Origin: Bacteroidia bacterium
GTDB taxonomy: Bacteria > Bacteroidota > Bacteroidia > CAIKAF01
NCBI GenBank assembly: GCA_030427255.1
Contig: JAUHWY010000009.1
Location: 24,950-88,949 of the forward strand
Reading direction: 5' to 3'
DNA: 64,000 nt
The notes below the pieces were generated by a model that was given only the letters and a program-made list of their open reading frames with translations, searched no databases and was not told the DNA's origin. Positions 9,816 through 19,368 of this stretch are shown piece by piece. The stretch's first letter is position 1; the number at the start of each line of letters is the position of its first letter. The position numbers were made by a program, and so were the translations under genes.

Positions 9816-10880
9816 ATGTTAAAGAAGCTGCCTCGGGTGTTAATTGTAGGGGATGGCTTGAGTGCCCATGTGTTGGCGCATCGAATGCATGCCGCAGGCA
9901 TTCCTTTTTTTTTGCAAGGAATGGATACCCTAGGGGCTGCTTCACCTGCGGCTTGGGGTCTATTGAATCCGGTGCATTTTAGAAGTTTTGGCCTTAGCTA
10001 TGGGGCCTCCTGGTACGAGGAGTCTCTAGCTTTTTACAAGGCCTTAGAACAAAAGCTTAGTCAAAAATTTGTGGATTATGCGCCTTTGGAGCACTTAGAT
10101 GCACGACCGGAAGCGCTGGTTCATTGGTCCATGGCTTGGGAGTCTGAGTTGTATTCCTTTATGGAAAAGCCAACAAAGGATAGTCTAGGGAATGTTCGGA
10201 TTGTTCTTTCTCAAGTGGCCATGGTTTCTGTACCCACTTTGCTGCAAGAAAGCCGAAATTACCTGCGCAAACAGGGGCTTTACCATCAAGCTTGGTTCGA
10301 TTGGCCCTATCCCGACTTTAATCACCGCGAGCCAATAGCGCATGCCGGAAATCAATTTGATGCAGTTGTTTGGGCGCAGGGGATTAGGTCTTTAGAGTCA
10401 GGGCCATTTAAAGCACTTCCTATTAAGCCTTCTAAGGGAGAAGGAATTCAGTTGAGCACTTCAGCTCAAGTTGGAGATAAGGTCATTAAACACAAAGGGA
10501 TGTTTGCCTTTCAAGACTCTCCGGGTTTCTGGAGGGTTGGATCCACCTACAGTTGGCACGATATGCGGCCGGAACCGAGTATGGAAGCTATGGAAGAGCT
10601 AAAGGCTCGGTTTATTGAATTAACCGGAATTAATGACTTTGCTTTGGTGGATCATTGGGCAGGTTTTAGACCCGCAAGTCCGGATAGAAAAGCCATGGTG
10701 GGGCAACATCCTCTGTTTGATCAACACTATGCCCTAAATGGCATGGGTAGCAAAGGGCTATTGATGGCCCCTTATTTGGCCAAAGCGCTCCAAGAAGAGA
10801 TGATGGGTGACTTAGGCAAAATACCTAAGCTGTGTAGCTTGGACCGATTTACCAAACGTTTGATTAATTTTAGGGAATGA
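9816..10880 (+). CDS. FAD-dependent oxidoreductase (glycine/D-amino-acid oxidase-like)
   Basis: RVLIVGDGLSAHVLAHRM Rossmann motif, AWGLLNPVHFRSFGLSYG, HWAGFRPASPDRKAMVG, NGMGSKGLLMAPYLA. Confidence 0.85.
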   Translation: MLKKLPRVLIVGDGLSAHVLAHRMHAAGIPFFLQGMDTLGAASPAAWGLLNPVHFRSFGLSYGASWYEESLAFYKALEQKLSQKFVDYAPLEHLDARPEALVHWSMAWESELYSFMEKPTKDSLGNVRIVLSQVAMVSVPTLLQESRNYLRKQGLYHQAWFDWPYPDFNHREPIAHAGNQFDAVVWAQGIRSLESGPFKALPIKPSKGEGIQLSTSAQVGDKVIKHKGMFAFQDSPGFWRVGSTYSWHDMRPEPSMEAMEELKARFIELTGINDFALVDHWAGFRPASPDRKAMVGQHPLFDQHYALNGMGSKGLLMAPYLAKALQEEMMGDLGKIPKLCSLDRFTKRLINFRE

Positions 10881-11596
10881 AATCAGCAGCTCTTTTGGTT
10901 TGCATGATTTGCTGTTTAAGCTTAAAGGGTCAGTCCGGCGAAGAGGTGGTATGCCATCCACGACCCATTCAGCTAATGATTTTGGGTGACAGTCATATGG
11001 TGGGTTATTGGGGTGAGTATTTTCATAGGAAACTGCACGAAAGCGGTCGGTTTAATATCTTAAACGTGGCTATAGGCGGAGCAGGCAGCTTGCACTTTAC
11101 CCAAAAGAAACTCACCAACCATTGTTGTGGATATAAGATTCGAAGAACCTGGGTTGGAGATGTGTTCAAAGAGGGAGACCATGTTCGAAGGATTGAAATG
11201 TCTTCTGTGGGTGATCAATCCGGTGTGGGGGTGGATTGGAATTATCGATTGGACAGTATGGTGGCCTATTGGCAACCCGAAATAGTCTTAATTGCTCTTG
11301 GAAGCAATAGGATAGATGCACACGAAGATTTAATTGAGCTTATTCGAAGGCCATGTCCTCAAACCCGCATTGTATGGCTTTCTCCCTTTAATCGCTTGGG
11401 TTTTGAGATTCGCCTTCAGTCCATAGAGCGGTGCATAAAAGGAAAGTCTTATTGTTCCTTGGTTCGTATGGATGACTTGGCAGGCCACGATACCCTGCTT
11501 ACCTTTCATTTGGGCAGTTATTCTGCTCGAAAAGTGGCTTTAAAGTCCGCAGAACGCGTTCTACCTATGCTCATTGAGGGGGCAAATCATAATTAA
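10877..11596 (+). CDS. SGNH/GDSL hydrolase-like secreted protein
   Basis: Signal peptide, LMILGDSHMVGYWG (block I), IALGSNRIDAHED (block III). Confidence 0.6.
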   Translation: MKSAALLVCMICCLSLKGQSGEEVVCHPRPIQLMILGDSHMVGYWGEYFHRKLHESGRFNILNVAIGGAGSLHFTQKKLTNHCCGYKIRRTWVGDVFKEGDHVRRIEMSSVGDQSGVGVDWNYRLDSMVAYWQPEIVLIALGSNRIDAHEDLIELIRRPCPQTRIVWLSPFNRLGFEIRLQSIERCIKGKSYCSLVRMDDLAGHDTLLTFHLGSYSARKVALKSAERVLPMLIEGANHN

Positions 11597-11656
11597 GGTG
11601 CCTTGAGCAAGCTATTTTAAGCACAAAGAGCTAAGGTCCCTGTTTTTTTCGGAATT

Positions 11657-12463
11657 TTGCGGCAGATGCCCCATGATACAACTACATACATCTGGCGTGC
11701 AGCATTAGACAGCGCATCACAAGACAGTTCAACCGTTTCTAAAGCCCTTGAACCTGTTCTTGATTATCCTTGGAGGATGGAGGTTGCGGTAGAGACAAAG
11801 CGCCCCGAGTTTTTTGGCTTGCCTTACCAAAGAGATAAAGTATTGGGTTGGTATTGGTGGTTGTATTTGGTGCTTTGGTTGGCTGCCATGGTCTGGTTAA
11901 GGTGGGTTGAGGGTAGCGGATTTCGGCAGTTTTTGGGCGGTGTTTTGCAAAACGCCCGCTTACGGCAGTTTAGAGAAGAATATGGCAGCAGCTTTATGCC
12001 GCCCTTTTTCTTTCTTTATTTTTTAAGCATGCTAAGCCCATGGTTGTATTTGGTAAGCAAGAGGGTTTTGGAACCGGAGCAGGTTTGGGCTTGGTATGGA
12101 TTGGGCATTTGGTTGGTTTTGCCCCTAATAAAATCAGCTGTGGTAGGTTTAACCGGCCGTTTGTTTGGCTTGGAATCCTGGACAAGCCTCCACCGATTGG
12201 TTAGTTTTCAGAGTCAAACACTGCTTGGGCTTTGGTTTTTTGCATTGATGTTGCCCGACATGGTGGGTTGGCTTACGCCTTGGCCCGGCTGGGTTTTGCC
12301 GGGAATAGGATTGGGAATAGTACTTATTTATCAGCTCTTTAAATTAGCTACTTTGTGGCGAGTAAGTACTTTTATTTCCCTTATTTACTTCCTTTTGTAT
12401 CTTTGCACCCTCGAATTGTTGCCACTGTTTTGGTTAGTCAAAGCAACTTCAATTTGGATATAA
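11657..12463 (+). CDS. DUF4271 domain membrane protein
   Basis: Multi-TM; lies directly upstream of hemD as in other Bacteroidota. Confidence 0.75.
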   Translation: MRQMPHDTTTYIWRAALDSASQDSSTVSKALEPVLDYPWRMEVAVETKRPEFFGLPYQRDKVLGWYWWLYLVLWLAAMVWLRWVEGSGFRQFLGGVLQNARLRQFREEYGSSFMPPFFFLYFLSMLSPWLYLVSKRVLEPEQVWAWYGLGIWLVLPLIKSAVVGLTGRLFGLESWTSLHRLVSFQSQTLLGLWFFALMLPDMVGWLTPWPGWVLPGIGLGIVLIYQLFKLATLWRVSTFISLIYFLLYLCTLELLPLFWLVKATSIWI

Positions 12464-12482
12464 ACGGGCTAATTTCCAAGGT

Positions 12483-13232
12483 ATGAAAATCAAGACGGTT
12501 CTCATCAGTCAGCCCCGACCAGAATCTGAGCGGTCGCCTTATTTCGATATTGCTAGAAATCACAAGGTTCAAGTTGATTTTCAGCCATTTATTGGAGTTG
12601 AGGGAGTTCCGGCGAATGAAATTCGCAAGCAAAAAATAGATTTGTCGGAGTTTGGTTGCATCATTCTTACTTCCAAGAACTCTGTCGATCATTATTTTAG
12701 ACTGGCCGGGGAAATGCGCTTTAACGTTCCCGAAGCCAATAAATACTTTTGCACCACCGAAGCCATAGCCCTTTACCTTCAAAAATATATTGTGTTTAGA
12801 AAACGCAAAATTTTCTTTGGACAAACAGGCTTGGAGGATTTAGCAGATACCTTTAAAAAGAATAAGAACGAGAAATTTTTGTTTCCCTGCTCAGACAAGC
12901 ACACCGACAAAATTTCCAGCTTTTTGAAGAATGCAAAAGTCCAATTTACTCCAGCGGTGTTTTACCGAACAGTGGCTACGGATATGAAAAACGTGCCCAT
13001 CAACAGTTACGATATGTTGGTGTTTTTTAGTCCCAATGGCGTGGAATCCTTGGTGCACAATTTTCCAAACTTTGAACAAGGTGAAATGCATATTGGGGTG
13101 TTTGGCGATGGAACCGCAAAGGCTGCAGAAGAAGCAGGCCTTAAAGTGCACTTAAAAGCCCCCTTGCCTAAGGCTCCTTCCATGACCATGGCTTTGGATT
13201 GGTACCTGGCTCAAAATCATGGAAAGAAATAA
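12483..13232 (+). CDS. hemD: Uroporphyrinogen-III synthase
   Basis: VLISQPRPESERSPYFDIA, IILTSKNSVDHYFRL, MLVFFSPNGVESL, IGVFGDGTAKAAEEAGL. Confidence 0.88.
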   Translation: MKIKTVLISQPRPESERSPYFDIARNHKVQVDFQPFIGVEGVPANEIRKQKIDLSEFGCIILTSKNSVDHYFRLAGEMRFNVPEANKYFCTTEAIALYLQKYIVFRKRKIFFGQTGLEDLADTFKKNKNEKFLFPCSDKHTDKISSFLKNAKVQFTPAVFYRTVATDMKNVPINSYDMLVFFSPNGVESLVHNFPNFEQGEMHIGVFGDGTAKAAEEAGLKVHLKAPLPKAPSMTMALDWYLAQNHGKK

Positions 13233-13654
13233 TGGCTGAGGCTTGGAGCGGAGTTCCGGTCAAGCTGAATAAAAAGTCCATGCTCAAGAGCAAGATTGGG
13301 ATTGCCTTGCTGTTTGAGGAAGGAGTTTCCTTTTACAAACCACCTTTGCTCATTAAATATAGAGGTTGCGGGGGTGCCGCAGATTGTCGTTACATGGTTT
13401 CTGTGTCAAAAAGACGCTTTCCTAGAGCCGTAGATCGAAACCGGGTTAAACGCTTAATGCGGGAGGTTATCCGAAAGGGAGGGGTAGTAGAGCCTTGGCC
13501 TCAAGACATTGCCTTGATTTTTATAGGGAAAGGCACTCCACAGTTTAAGCACATTTGGAGGTCTTGGATTGGTTTTTTGGAGGCGTGGGAAGCCAAAAGC
13601 AGCAAAGAAATCCCCTTGGGTAGCAAGAATGATGATTCGGAGCACCCGGCATAG
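13232..13654 (+). CDS. rnpA: Ribonuclease P protein component
   Basis: VSVSKRRFPRAVDRNRVKRLMREVIRK signature; ATG overlaps the hemD stop (TAATG). Confidence 0.9.
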   Translation: MAEAWSGVPVKLNKKSMLKSKIGIALLFEEGVSFYKPPLLIKYRGCGGAADCRYMVSVSKRRFPRAVDRNRVKRLMREVIRKGGVVEPWPQDIALIFIGKGTPQFKHIWRSWIGFLEAWEAKSSKEIPLGSKNDDSEHPA

Positions 13655-13905
13655 GGATGGCACGGAATGCCCTGCCTAATGGCGGCCGTTTTCTTTAGAT
13701 TTAAGTTTTTTTATAGCCCTTGGTTTTTGGTTAAGCATACCAAGCGGATTAAGCTCTGTTTAATTTAGAAAGTTAGGCGTAGTTTTCACAGAATAAGCCA
13801 ACAACAGGGCGAGGAGGCTCCCGAACCTTCGGGAGACCCCGGAGCCCGTTGGTGGCCGGCCGGCATTGGCAGGCATGAAGAAACAGCCCGGCCCCCAAAG
13901 GGGGA
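13650..13905 (+). repeat. Dispersed hairpin element, copy 3 (long variant with AT-rich interior)
   Basis: CATAGGGATGGCACGGAATGCCC 5' end; outer arms TGCCCTGCCTAATGGCGGCCG / CCGGCCGGCATTGGCAGGCA; apical GAGGAGGCTCCCGAACCTTCGGGAGACCCCGG; 3' GAAGAAACAGCCCGGCC. Confidence 0.75.
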
Positions 13906-13960
13906 TGCCCCAAAAGAATCAAATTATGTACTTTTAAGTCTCTTTTGGCGTTAGCAAATC

Positions 13961-15700
13961 ATGCGTATGAATTCATTTAAATCGGCCAGACCCTATTTGT
14001 TTGGTCTTGTGTCGGGTGTTGTACTTACCGGTTTATTTGCCTTTGGGCAGCACTTTGAAATTTCTAAGAACTTGGAAATTTTCTCAGTGTTGATGCGGGA
14101 GTTGGACACCTATTATGTAGACGAAATAAATCCGGGAGATTTGACGGAGACCGCAGTTGAGTCCATGTTGGAATCGTTGGACCCATACACCAATTTTATT
14201 CCGGAGTCTGAAATTGAAAACCATAGGATGTCGACCACTGGGCAGTATGGTGGTATTGGGGCCGTTGTGCGCAAAAAGGGTCAATATGTTACCATTTACG
14301 AGCCATACGAGGAAACTCCGGCAGCCAAAGCCGGTTTACAGGCAGGGGATAAGCTGGTAAAAGTGAACGATAAGTCGGTGGTGGGAATGAGTACCGACGA
14401 TGTAGTGAAGTTATTGCGTGGGGCTCCCAATACCGGAGTGCGACTAACCATTGAAAGGCCCGGAGCATCGGAGCCAAAGGAAGTGGAGCTGATACGAGAG
14501 CGGATTCAAATGAAAAACGTTTCCTATTACGGCATGGCAGATGCCAGCAACGCCTACATAAAGTTGGAGCGTTTTACCCCAAATGCAGGGCTTGAAATTC
14601 GGGAAGCATTGGATTCGTTAAAAAGAGCCGGTAAGGTAGAAGGGTTGATCTTAGATTTACGCGGAAATCCCGGTGGATTGCTGCGTGAGGCCATTTCTGT
14701 GGTAAATAACTTTGTTCCTCGCGGAGAGTTGGTGGTGACCACCAAAGGGAAGGTGAGCGAATGGAATCAATCCTACCGTACCTTAGCCGACCCCGCTGAT
14801 GTTAATATTCCTTTGGTAGTGCTTGTGAATCGCGGGTCTGCCTCCGCCTCAGAAATTGTGAGTGGCACCATCCAAGACTTAGATAGAGGGGTGGTTTTAG
14901 GACAAAAAACCTTTGGTAAAGGCTTGGTTCAATCCACTCGACCTTTGGTTTATAATACACACCTTAAATTGACCACCTCCAAATATTACATTCCAAGTGG
15001 ACGTTGTATTCAAGCCTTAGATTATAGCCACAGAGATGCCAATGGCCGGGTAAAAGAAGTCCCAGACTCTTTGCGGACAAAATTTAAAACCCAAATGGGG
15101 CGTGTGGTGTATGACGGTGCCGGTATTTATCCGGACGTGCCGGTAAAGCCGGGTAAAACTCCCAATATTCTAAGGTCACTCGTCCGCAACGATTTGTTTT
15201 TTGAGTTTGCAACTGAATATGTGCAACAAAATCCCAGCATCAACAGTCCTTCGTCATTTGAAGTGAGCGACGGATTGTACCAAGAGTTTTTGGATTTTTT
15301 AGCTACCAAAGAGTATTCGTATACCACCCGCACCGAACAGCAGTTAGACGTTTTGGAAGAAACGGCGGAGAAAGAAGAGTATTTGGACCGTATACGTCCT
15401 GAATTTGAGGCCTTGTTGGCCAAAAAAGAGGACATGAAAAGCCAAGACTTAAAGCACTTTAAGAAAGAGATTTCTAAGTTTTTGCGGTTAGAAATAGTGA
15501 GCAGGTATTATTACCGAAGGGGAAGAATCGCTTCTGAAATTAAGGACGATGAGGAAGTACTGCAAGCTTTAGAGGTTTTAAACGCCTCCGGTAGGTACGA
15601 TTCCATATTGTCGCCCTCTTTTGTAATTCCCGCGGCAGATATGGCGGATGACGAAGAGGAGCTTTCTGAGGAAAGTCCTGAGGCAGGCGATGAAGAGTAG
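13961..15700 (+). CDS. S41 family C-terminal processing peptidase
   Basis: PDZ (GIGAVVRKKGQYVTIYEPYEETPAAKAGLQAGDKLVKVNDKSV) and protease core (LDLRGNPGGLLREAI, GSASASEIVSGTIQDLDRGVVLGQKTFGKG). Confidence 0.95.
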   Translation: MRMNSFKSARPYLFGLVSGVVLTGLFAFGQHFEISKNLEIFSVLMRELDTYYVDEINPGDLTETAVESMLESLDPYTNFIPESEIENHRMSTTGQYGGIGAVVRKKGQYVTIYEPYEETPAAKAGLQAGDKLVKVNDKSVVGMSTDDVVKLLRGAPNTGVRLTIERPGASEPKEVELIRERIQMKNVSYYGMADASNAYIKLERFTPNAGLEIREALDSLKRAGKVEGLILDLRGNPGGLLREAISVVNNFVPRGELVVTTKGKVSEWNQSYRTLADPADVNIPLVVLVNRGSASASEIVSGTIQDLDRGVVLGQKTFGKGLVQSTRPLVYNTHLKLTTSKYYIPSGRCIQALDYSHRDANGRVKEVPDSLRTKFKTQMGRVVYDGAGIYPDVPVKPGKTPNILRSLVRNDLFFEFATEYVQQNPSINSPSSFEVSDGLYQEFLDFLATKEYSYTTRTEQQLDVLEETAEKEEYLDRIRPEFEALLAKKEDMKSQDLKHFKKEISKFLRLEIVSRYYYRRGRIASEIKDDEEVLQALEVLNASGRYDSILSPSFVIPAADMADDEEELSEESPEAGDEE

Positions 15701-16604
15701 GCCGGAACCCAACCATGGCTTTAGTATTCTCATTCCTTCTTGGAATAACCTGGAGTTTTTGGAATTGCTGATTAAAAGCTTAAAAGCACACAGCAATTAT
15801 CCACACCAGATTATAGTGCATGTGAATGAAGGTTTAGATGGTACAAAAGCATTTTTGGAACGAGAGGGCATTACCTACAGCTATTCGAAGGGGAACGTTG
15901 GGGTCTGCAAGGCCCTAAATGCCGCTGCAGCCTTGGCAGAAAAGGAGTATTTGGTATTTATGAACGACGACATGTATGTTCTACCGGGCTGGGATATTCC
16001 ATGGGTGGAAGCCATTGAGTCCCGCAACGACGATATGTTCTTTTTTAGCGCCACCATGCTTGAACCAAAAGCTACAGGAAACAAAGCGGTGGTAGCACCT
16101 GTGGATTTTGGTCGGAATCCACAAACCTTTCAAGAAGCCAATTTGCTGGCTGCTTTTTCTAAGTTTAAGCGTCAAGATTGGCTTGGAGCTACCTGGCCTC
16201 CCAACCTTGTAAGCAAAAGGTTGTGGAATGCCGTAGAGGGCTATTCTATAGAATATACGCCGGGCTTGTATTCAGATCCCGACTTTTCAATGAAGCTTTG
16301 GATGCAAGGAGTTAGAGACTTTAGAGGCTTTGGTCAGGCCTTAGTCTATCACTTTATGAGTCGTTCAGTACAACGGGTGCCCATGAATCCCGGAAAAAAA
16401 ACCTTTGCCTGCAAATGGGGACTCATGCCGGGCTTTGTGCGTCAACAAATGCTCCAAACCGGAAAAAGGTATTCGGGGCCTTTAAAAAACAAGCCATGGT
16501 ATAGTCATCCCAAAGGCTGGGTTTCAAAATTTAGAGCACTTTTTTTGCGTCTGCGTTATGGCAAAAATGGTCCCAAATTCAGCTTTGGGAAATTTGGTGG
16601 ATAA
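15690..16604 (+). CDS. Glycosyltransferase family 2
   Basis: FSILIPSWNNLEFLELLIKSLKAHS, GNVGVCKALNAAA, LVFMNDDMYVLPGWD. Confidence 0.9.
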   Translation: MKSRPEPNHGFSILIPSWNNLEFLELLIKSLKAHSNYPHQIIVHVNEGLDGTKAFLEREGITYSYSKGNVGVCKALNAAAALAEKEYLVFMNDDMYVLPGWDIPWVEAIESRNDDMFFFSATMLEPKATGNKAVVAPVDFGRNPQTFQEANLLAAFSKFKRQDWLGATWPPNLVSKRLWNAVEGYSIEYTPGLYSDPDFSMKLWMQGVRDFRGFGQALVYHFMSRSVQRVPMNPGKKTFACKWGLMPGFVRQQMLQTGKRYSGPLKNKPWYSHPKGWVSKFRALFLRLRYGKNGPKFSFGKFGG

Positions 16605-17286
16605 GCTCAGGCAACTCCATTAAAGACTGAACTTGAAAAGCCTTGGGCGATAATTCTGCGGTTTCTCTATTGGGGTTAAACCAAACTGCTTGCCAATTCA
16701 TTTGACGAGCTCCGGCAATGTCTATATCGGGAGCATCACCTACCATAAGGCACTCTTGAGCTTTACACTTGCTTAATTTCATGGCCAATTTAAAAATGCC
16801 GGCATGGGGTTTTCTACATCCGGCCCTTTCTGAGGTAATGATATGTGTAAAGTAGTGGTCAATGCCTGAGGCTTTGAGCTTTATGGACTGTATTTCTTCA
16901 AATCCATTGGTGATTATGGATAAAGGAAAATGAGGGTGGAGTTGCTCCAAGGTATCTAGGCTACCTTCCACAAGTTTGGTTTGTTTGGGGGATCTATCTA
17001 CGTAGGCTTCGCCTAGTTTTTTGGCCAGGCTTCGGTGCAGCAAACCAAAATCGCGCAGCGTTAAAAAAAAACGCTGGTGCCTTAAAAAGTCTTTCCGCAT
17101 GTTGTTTTTGCGGTATTGTTCCCAGCACCATTCGTTATGGTATTCATAATGACTAATAAAGGCCAGCTTGGTAGGAACTATAGAACCTAAATCATAATAA
17201 TCGTAAATCTCTGCTAAGGTGGCTCGAGAATTGGAAGTGAAATCCCATAAGGTACGATCTAGGTCAAAAAAGATGTGTTTTATCAA
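16579..17286 (-). CDS. HAD hydrolase, YjjG-like noncanonical pyrimidine nucleotidase
   Basis: IFFDLDRTLWDF, LSIITNGFEEIQ, ERAGCRKPHAGIF, LMVGDAPDIDIAGARQ. Confidence 0.88.
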   Translation of the reverse strand: MIKHIFFDLDRTLWDFTSNSRATLAEIYDYYDLGSIVPTKLAFISHYEYHNEWCWEQYRKNNMRKDFLRHQRFFLTLRDFGLLHRSLAKKLGEAYVDRSPKQTKLVEGSLDTLEQLHPHFPLSIITNGFEEIQSIKLKASGIDHYFTHIITSERAGCRKPHAGIFKLAMKLSKCKAQECLMVGDAPDIDIAGARQMNWQAVWFNPNRETAELSPKAFQVQSLMELPELIHQISQS

Positions 17287-17750
17287 GCCCTAATGCTGTT
17301 AATAATGTTTACTATGGAAGCTCCAAATCCGGCGTAAATAGCCGACCAAAAAGCAACCCCAAGGGACATAATCCAAAATATGCGCCAGCGGTTTTTAAAA
17401 TACCTTACTGCTAAAAAGCATCCCAAAGGTAAACTTAATAATAGGGGACTTAAAAAAGCAATTCCCCATAAGCCGAATTTGGATTTTATGCCAATTAGGT
17501 TTCTGTTGCGCTTGGAAAAGGCCGATTTGCTTTTGCGGTTGGGCCAAATTTTGCGCAATATGGCTTTCCAAATGATTAAAATGCCTGTGCTTAGGTACAT
17601 AAAAAACAACACGCCCGTTATTCCTGAAACCAAACCAAACAAAAAGCCTTGCCAAAATGGCAACTCTTCTTTGACTATGTATAGGGGTACTAAAACGGCA
17701 AACTTAATGGTTGCCATAAAAGCAAAGGAAAAGAGCTCCAGCAGATCCAC
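17283..17750 (-). CDS. Hypothetical small membrane protein
   Basis: Several TM segments; 4-nt overlap with the YjjG-like ORF. Confidence 0.6.
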   Translation of the reverse strand: MDLLELFSFAFMATIKFAVLVPLYIVKEELPFWQGFLFGLVSGITGVLFFMYLSTGILIIWKAILRKIWPNRKSKSAFSKRNRNLIGIKSKFGLWGIAFLSPLLLSLPLGCFLAVRYFKNRWRIFWIMSLGVAFWSAIYAGFGASIVNIINSIRA

Positions 17751-17756
17751 CTAAGC

Positions 17757-18437
17757 CTAAAGTTTCGAGCCATAGGCCAAATCACCGGCATCGCCCAAAC
17801 CGGGAACGATGTAGGATTTTGAATTGAGTTCGGGATCAAGTTCTCCAATCCAAAAACTAGCCGGACCGGTGATGTGGTCTTGACAGTATGCCAAGCCCTC
17901 TTCACTTGCCAATACAGCAGCGATGTGGGTATGGTTTGGGGTGCCTCTCTCGGCTACAATTGCCTCCCAAGCCAGGACCATGCTTCTGCCTGTGGCCAAC
18001 ATTGGGTCGCATAAAATCAAGGTTTTTCCCTTTATAGAGGGAGAAGAAAGGTATTCAATTTCTATGGTAAAATCGTCGCCATGTCCCGGCTTTCTATAGG
18101 CAGAAATAACGGCATTTTCAGCATCGTCAAAGTAAGAAAGAAGGCCTTGATGCAAGGGTAGTCCGGCCCGCAAAATGGTGGCAATAACTAAGGGCTCGGC
18201 AGGTAGTTTGCTGCGGTGCGTGCCAAGTGGAGTAACAACTTCCTGTTCTTCGGCATGCAGCACTTTGCTTATTTCATAAGCCATCAATTCCCCACAACGT
18301 TCCAAATTACGTCTAAAACGCATTCTGTCGCCCTGCACATCTACATTGCGCATTTCAGAAATAAAGCGATTCAAAACCGAGGGCTTGTTTCCTAATACCT
18401 GCACCATACCTCCTGAATTTTGCCGAAAATTAGGCAT
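17757..18437 (-). CDS. upp: Uracil phosphoribosyltransferase
   Basis: VIATILRAGLPLHQGLLSYFDDAENAVISAYR, LILCDPMLATGRSM; start could be the internal Met at 18407. Confidence 0.9.
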   Translation of the reverse strand: MPNFRQNSGGMVQVLGNKPSVLNRFISEMRNVDVQGDRMRFRRNLERCGELMAYEISKVLHAEEQEVVTPLGTHRSKLPAEPLVIATILRAGLPLHQGLLSYFDDAENAVISAYRKPGHGDDFTIEIEYLSSPSIKGKTLILCDPMLATGRSMVLAWEAIVAERGTPNHTHIAAVLASEEGLAYCQDHITGPASFWIGELDPELNSKSYIVPGLGDAGDLAYGSKL

Positions 18438-18495
18438 TATATATGGATTTGCAGCTTCTATTTAAAACCCATCTTGGGCAATTTCCCAAGAGTAA

Positions 18496-19368
18496 CTAAA
18501 GAAATTTCCCGGGTATTTTATTCTCGGTATACACGGTATAGGCTTGGTCCTTGCCGCCAAAGCTTTGGTAAAAATTGGCTACTGCTTTTTGGTTTGACCC
18601 ACCAAAATCAACAAATTCTAAGCCTTCTTTTTCCGCCCTGTTCAATAGCTCGTGAAATAAAAAATACATGGCTCCACTTTTCTTGCCCAGCTCATTTACC
18701 GAACCGTGGATATAAGTTAGGCTGTTTTTATACACAAAAAAACAGGCCACGGCATGACAGTTTCTGTCTTGGTCTTGAATCGAATAATTCCAGGCCAAAC
18801 CGCGCTCTGTCCCTGCCAACATTAAACGCAATATGGCCTCCTTCCATTTCCCTTGCAAATGAGGCAAGTGTTTTCCTCGATTAGAGAAAAAAGACTCGTT
18901 AATAAACTCCGGACTGCTAGGCGCTAATGCCAAATGGAAATGTTTCGTCTTCTTTAGGTTACGGACCGCATTTTTTTTGAGTTCCAAAGGAAAGTTAGCT
19001 CTTTGGTATACCCGTTGATTGCCAACCATACCGGGCCAATCCAAGTGCAGCCCCATTTTTACAACACTTTTGGCAATGCTTTTGCGGAACTCAGAGAAAT
19101 GCGGAAGTTCTTCAGGATTGGGAGAATAAGGGCCTGAAGGTCGACACCAAATGGGCTGAAGGTAACTCACGGGGAAGCCCAATAGATTGCGGTGGGCCGC
19201 TTGTATCATGGTAGCCGTTTGTGGATGGTAAAACCCGGTCCAATTTTGGCCAACCAAAGCGTCCCAAAACCAGGAGTTTCCAAATACTAGAGCATTGCTA
19301 CAGGCCTGCAGCTGCTTGTCCCACCAATCCGGGTCTAAATTTTTCCTTGGAATGCATGTAAAACTCAT
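18496..19368 (-). CDS. GNAT/FemAB-like acetyltransferase
   Basis: LTYIHGSVNELGKKSGAMYFLFHELLNRAEKEGLEFVDFGGSN. Confidence 0.7.
   Translation of the reverse strand: MSFTCIPRKNLDPDWWDKQLQACSNALVFGNSWFWDALVGQNWTGFYHPQTATMIQAAHRNLLGFPVSYLQPIWCRPSGPYSPNPEELPHFSEFRKSIAKSVVKMGLHLDWPGMVGNQRVYQRANFPLELKKNAVRNLKKTKHFHLALAPSSPEFINESFFSNRGKHLPHLQGKWKEAILRLMLAGTERGLAWNYSIQDQDRNCHAVACFFVYKNSLTYIHGSVNELGKKSGAMYFLFHELLNRAEKEGLEFVDFGGSNQKAVANFYQSFGGKDQAYTVYTENKIPGKFL

Noticed and set aside
17062-17071. A9 homopolymer inside the YjjG-like gene as a phase-variation switch
   Set aside because: Single short run in a housekeeping enzyme with an intact frame; no support for slippage from one sequence.
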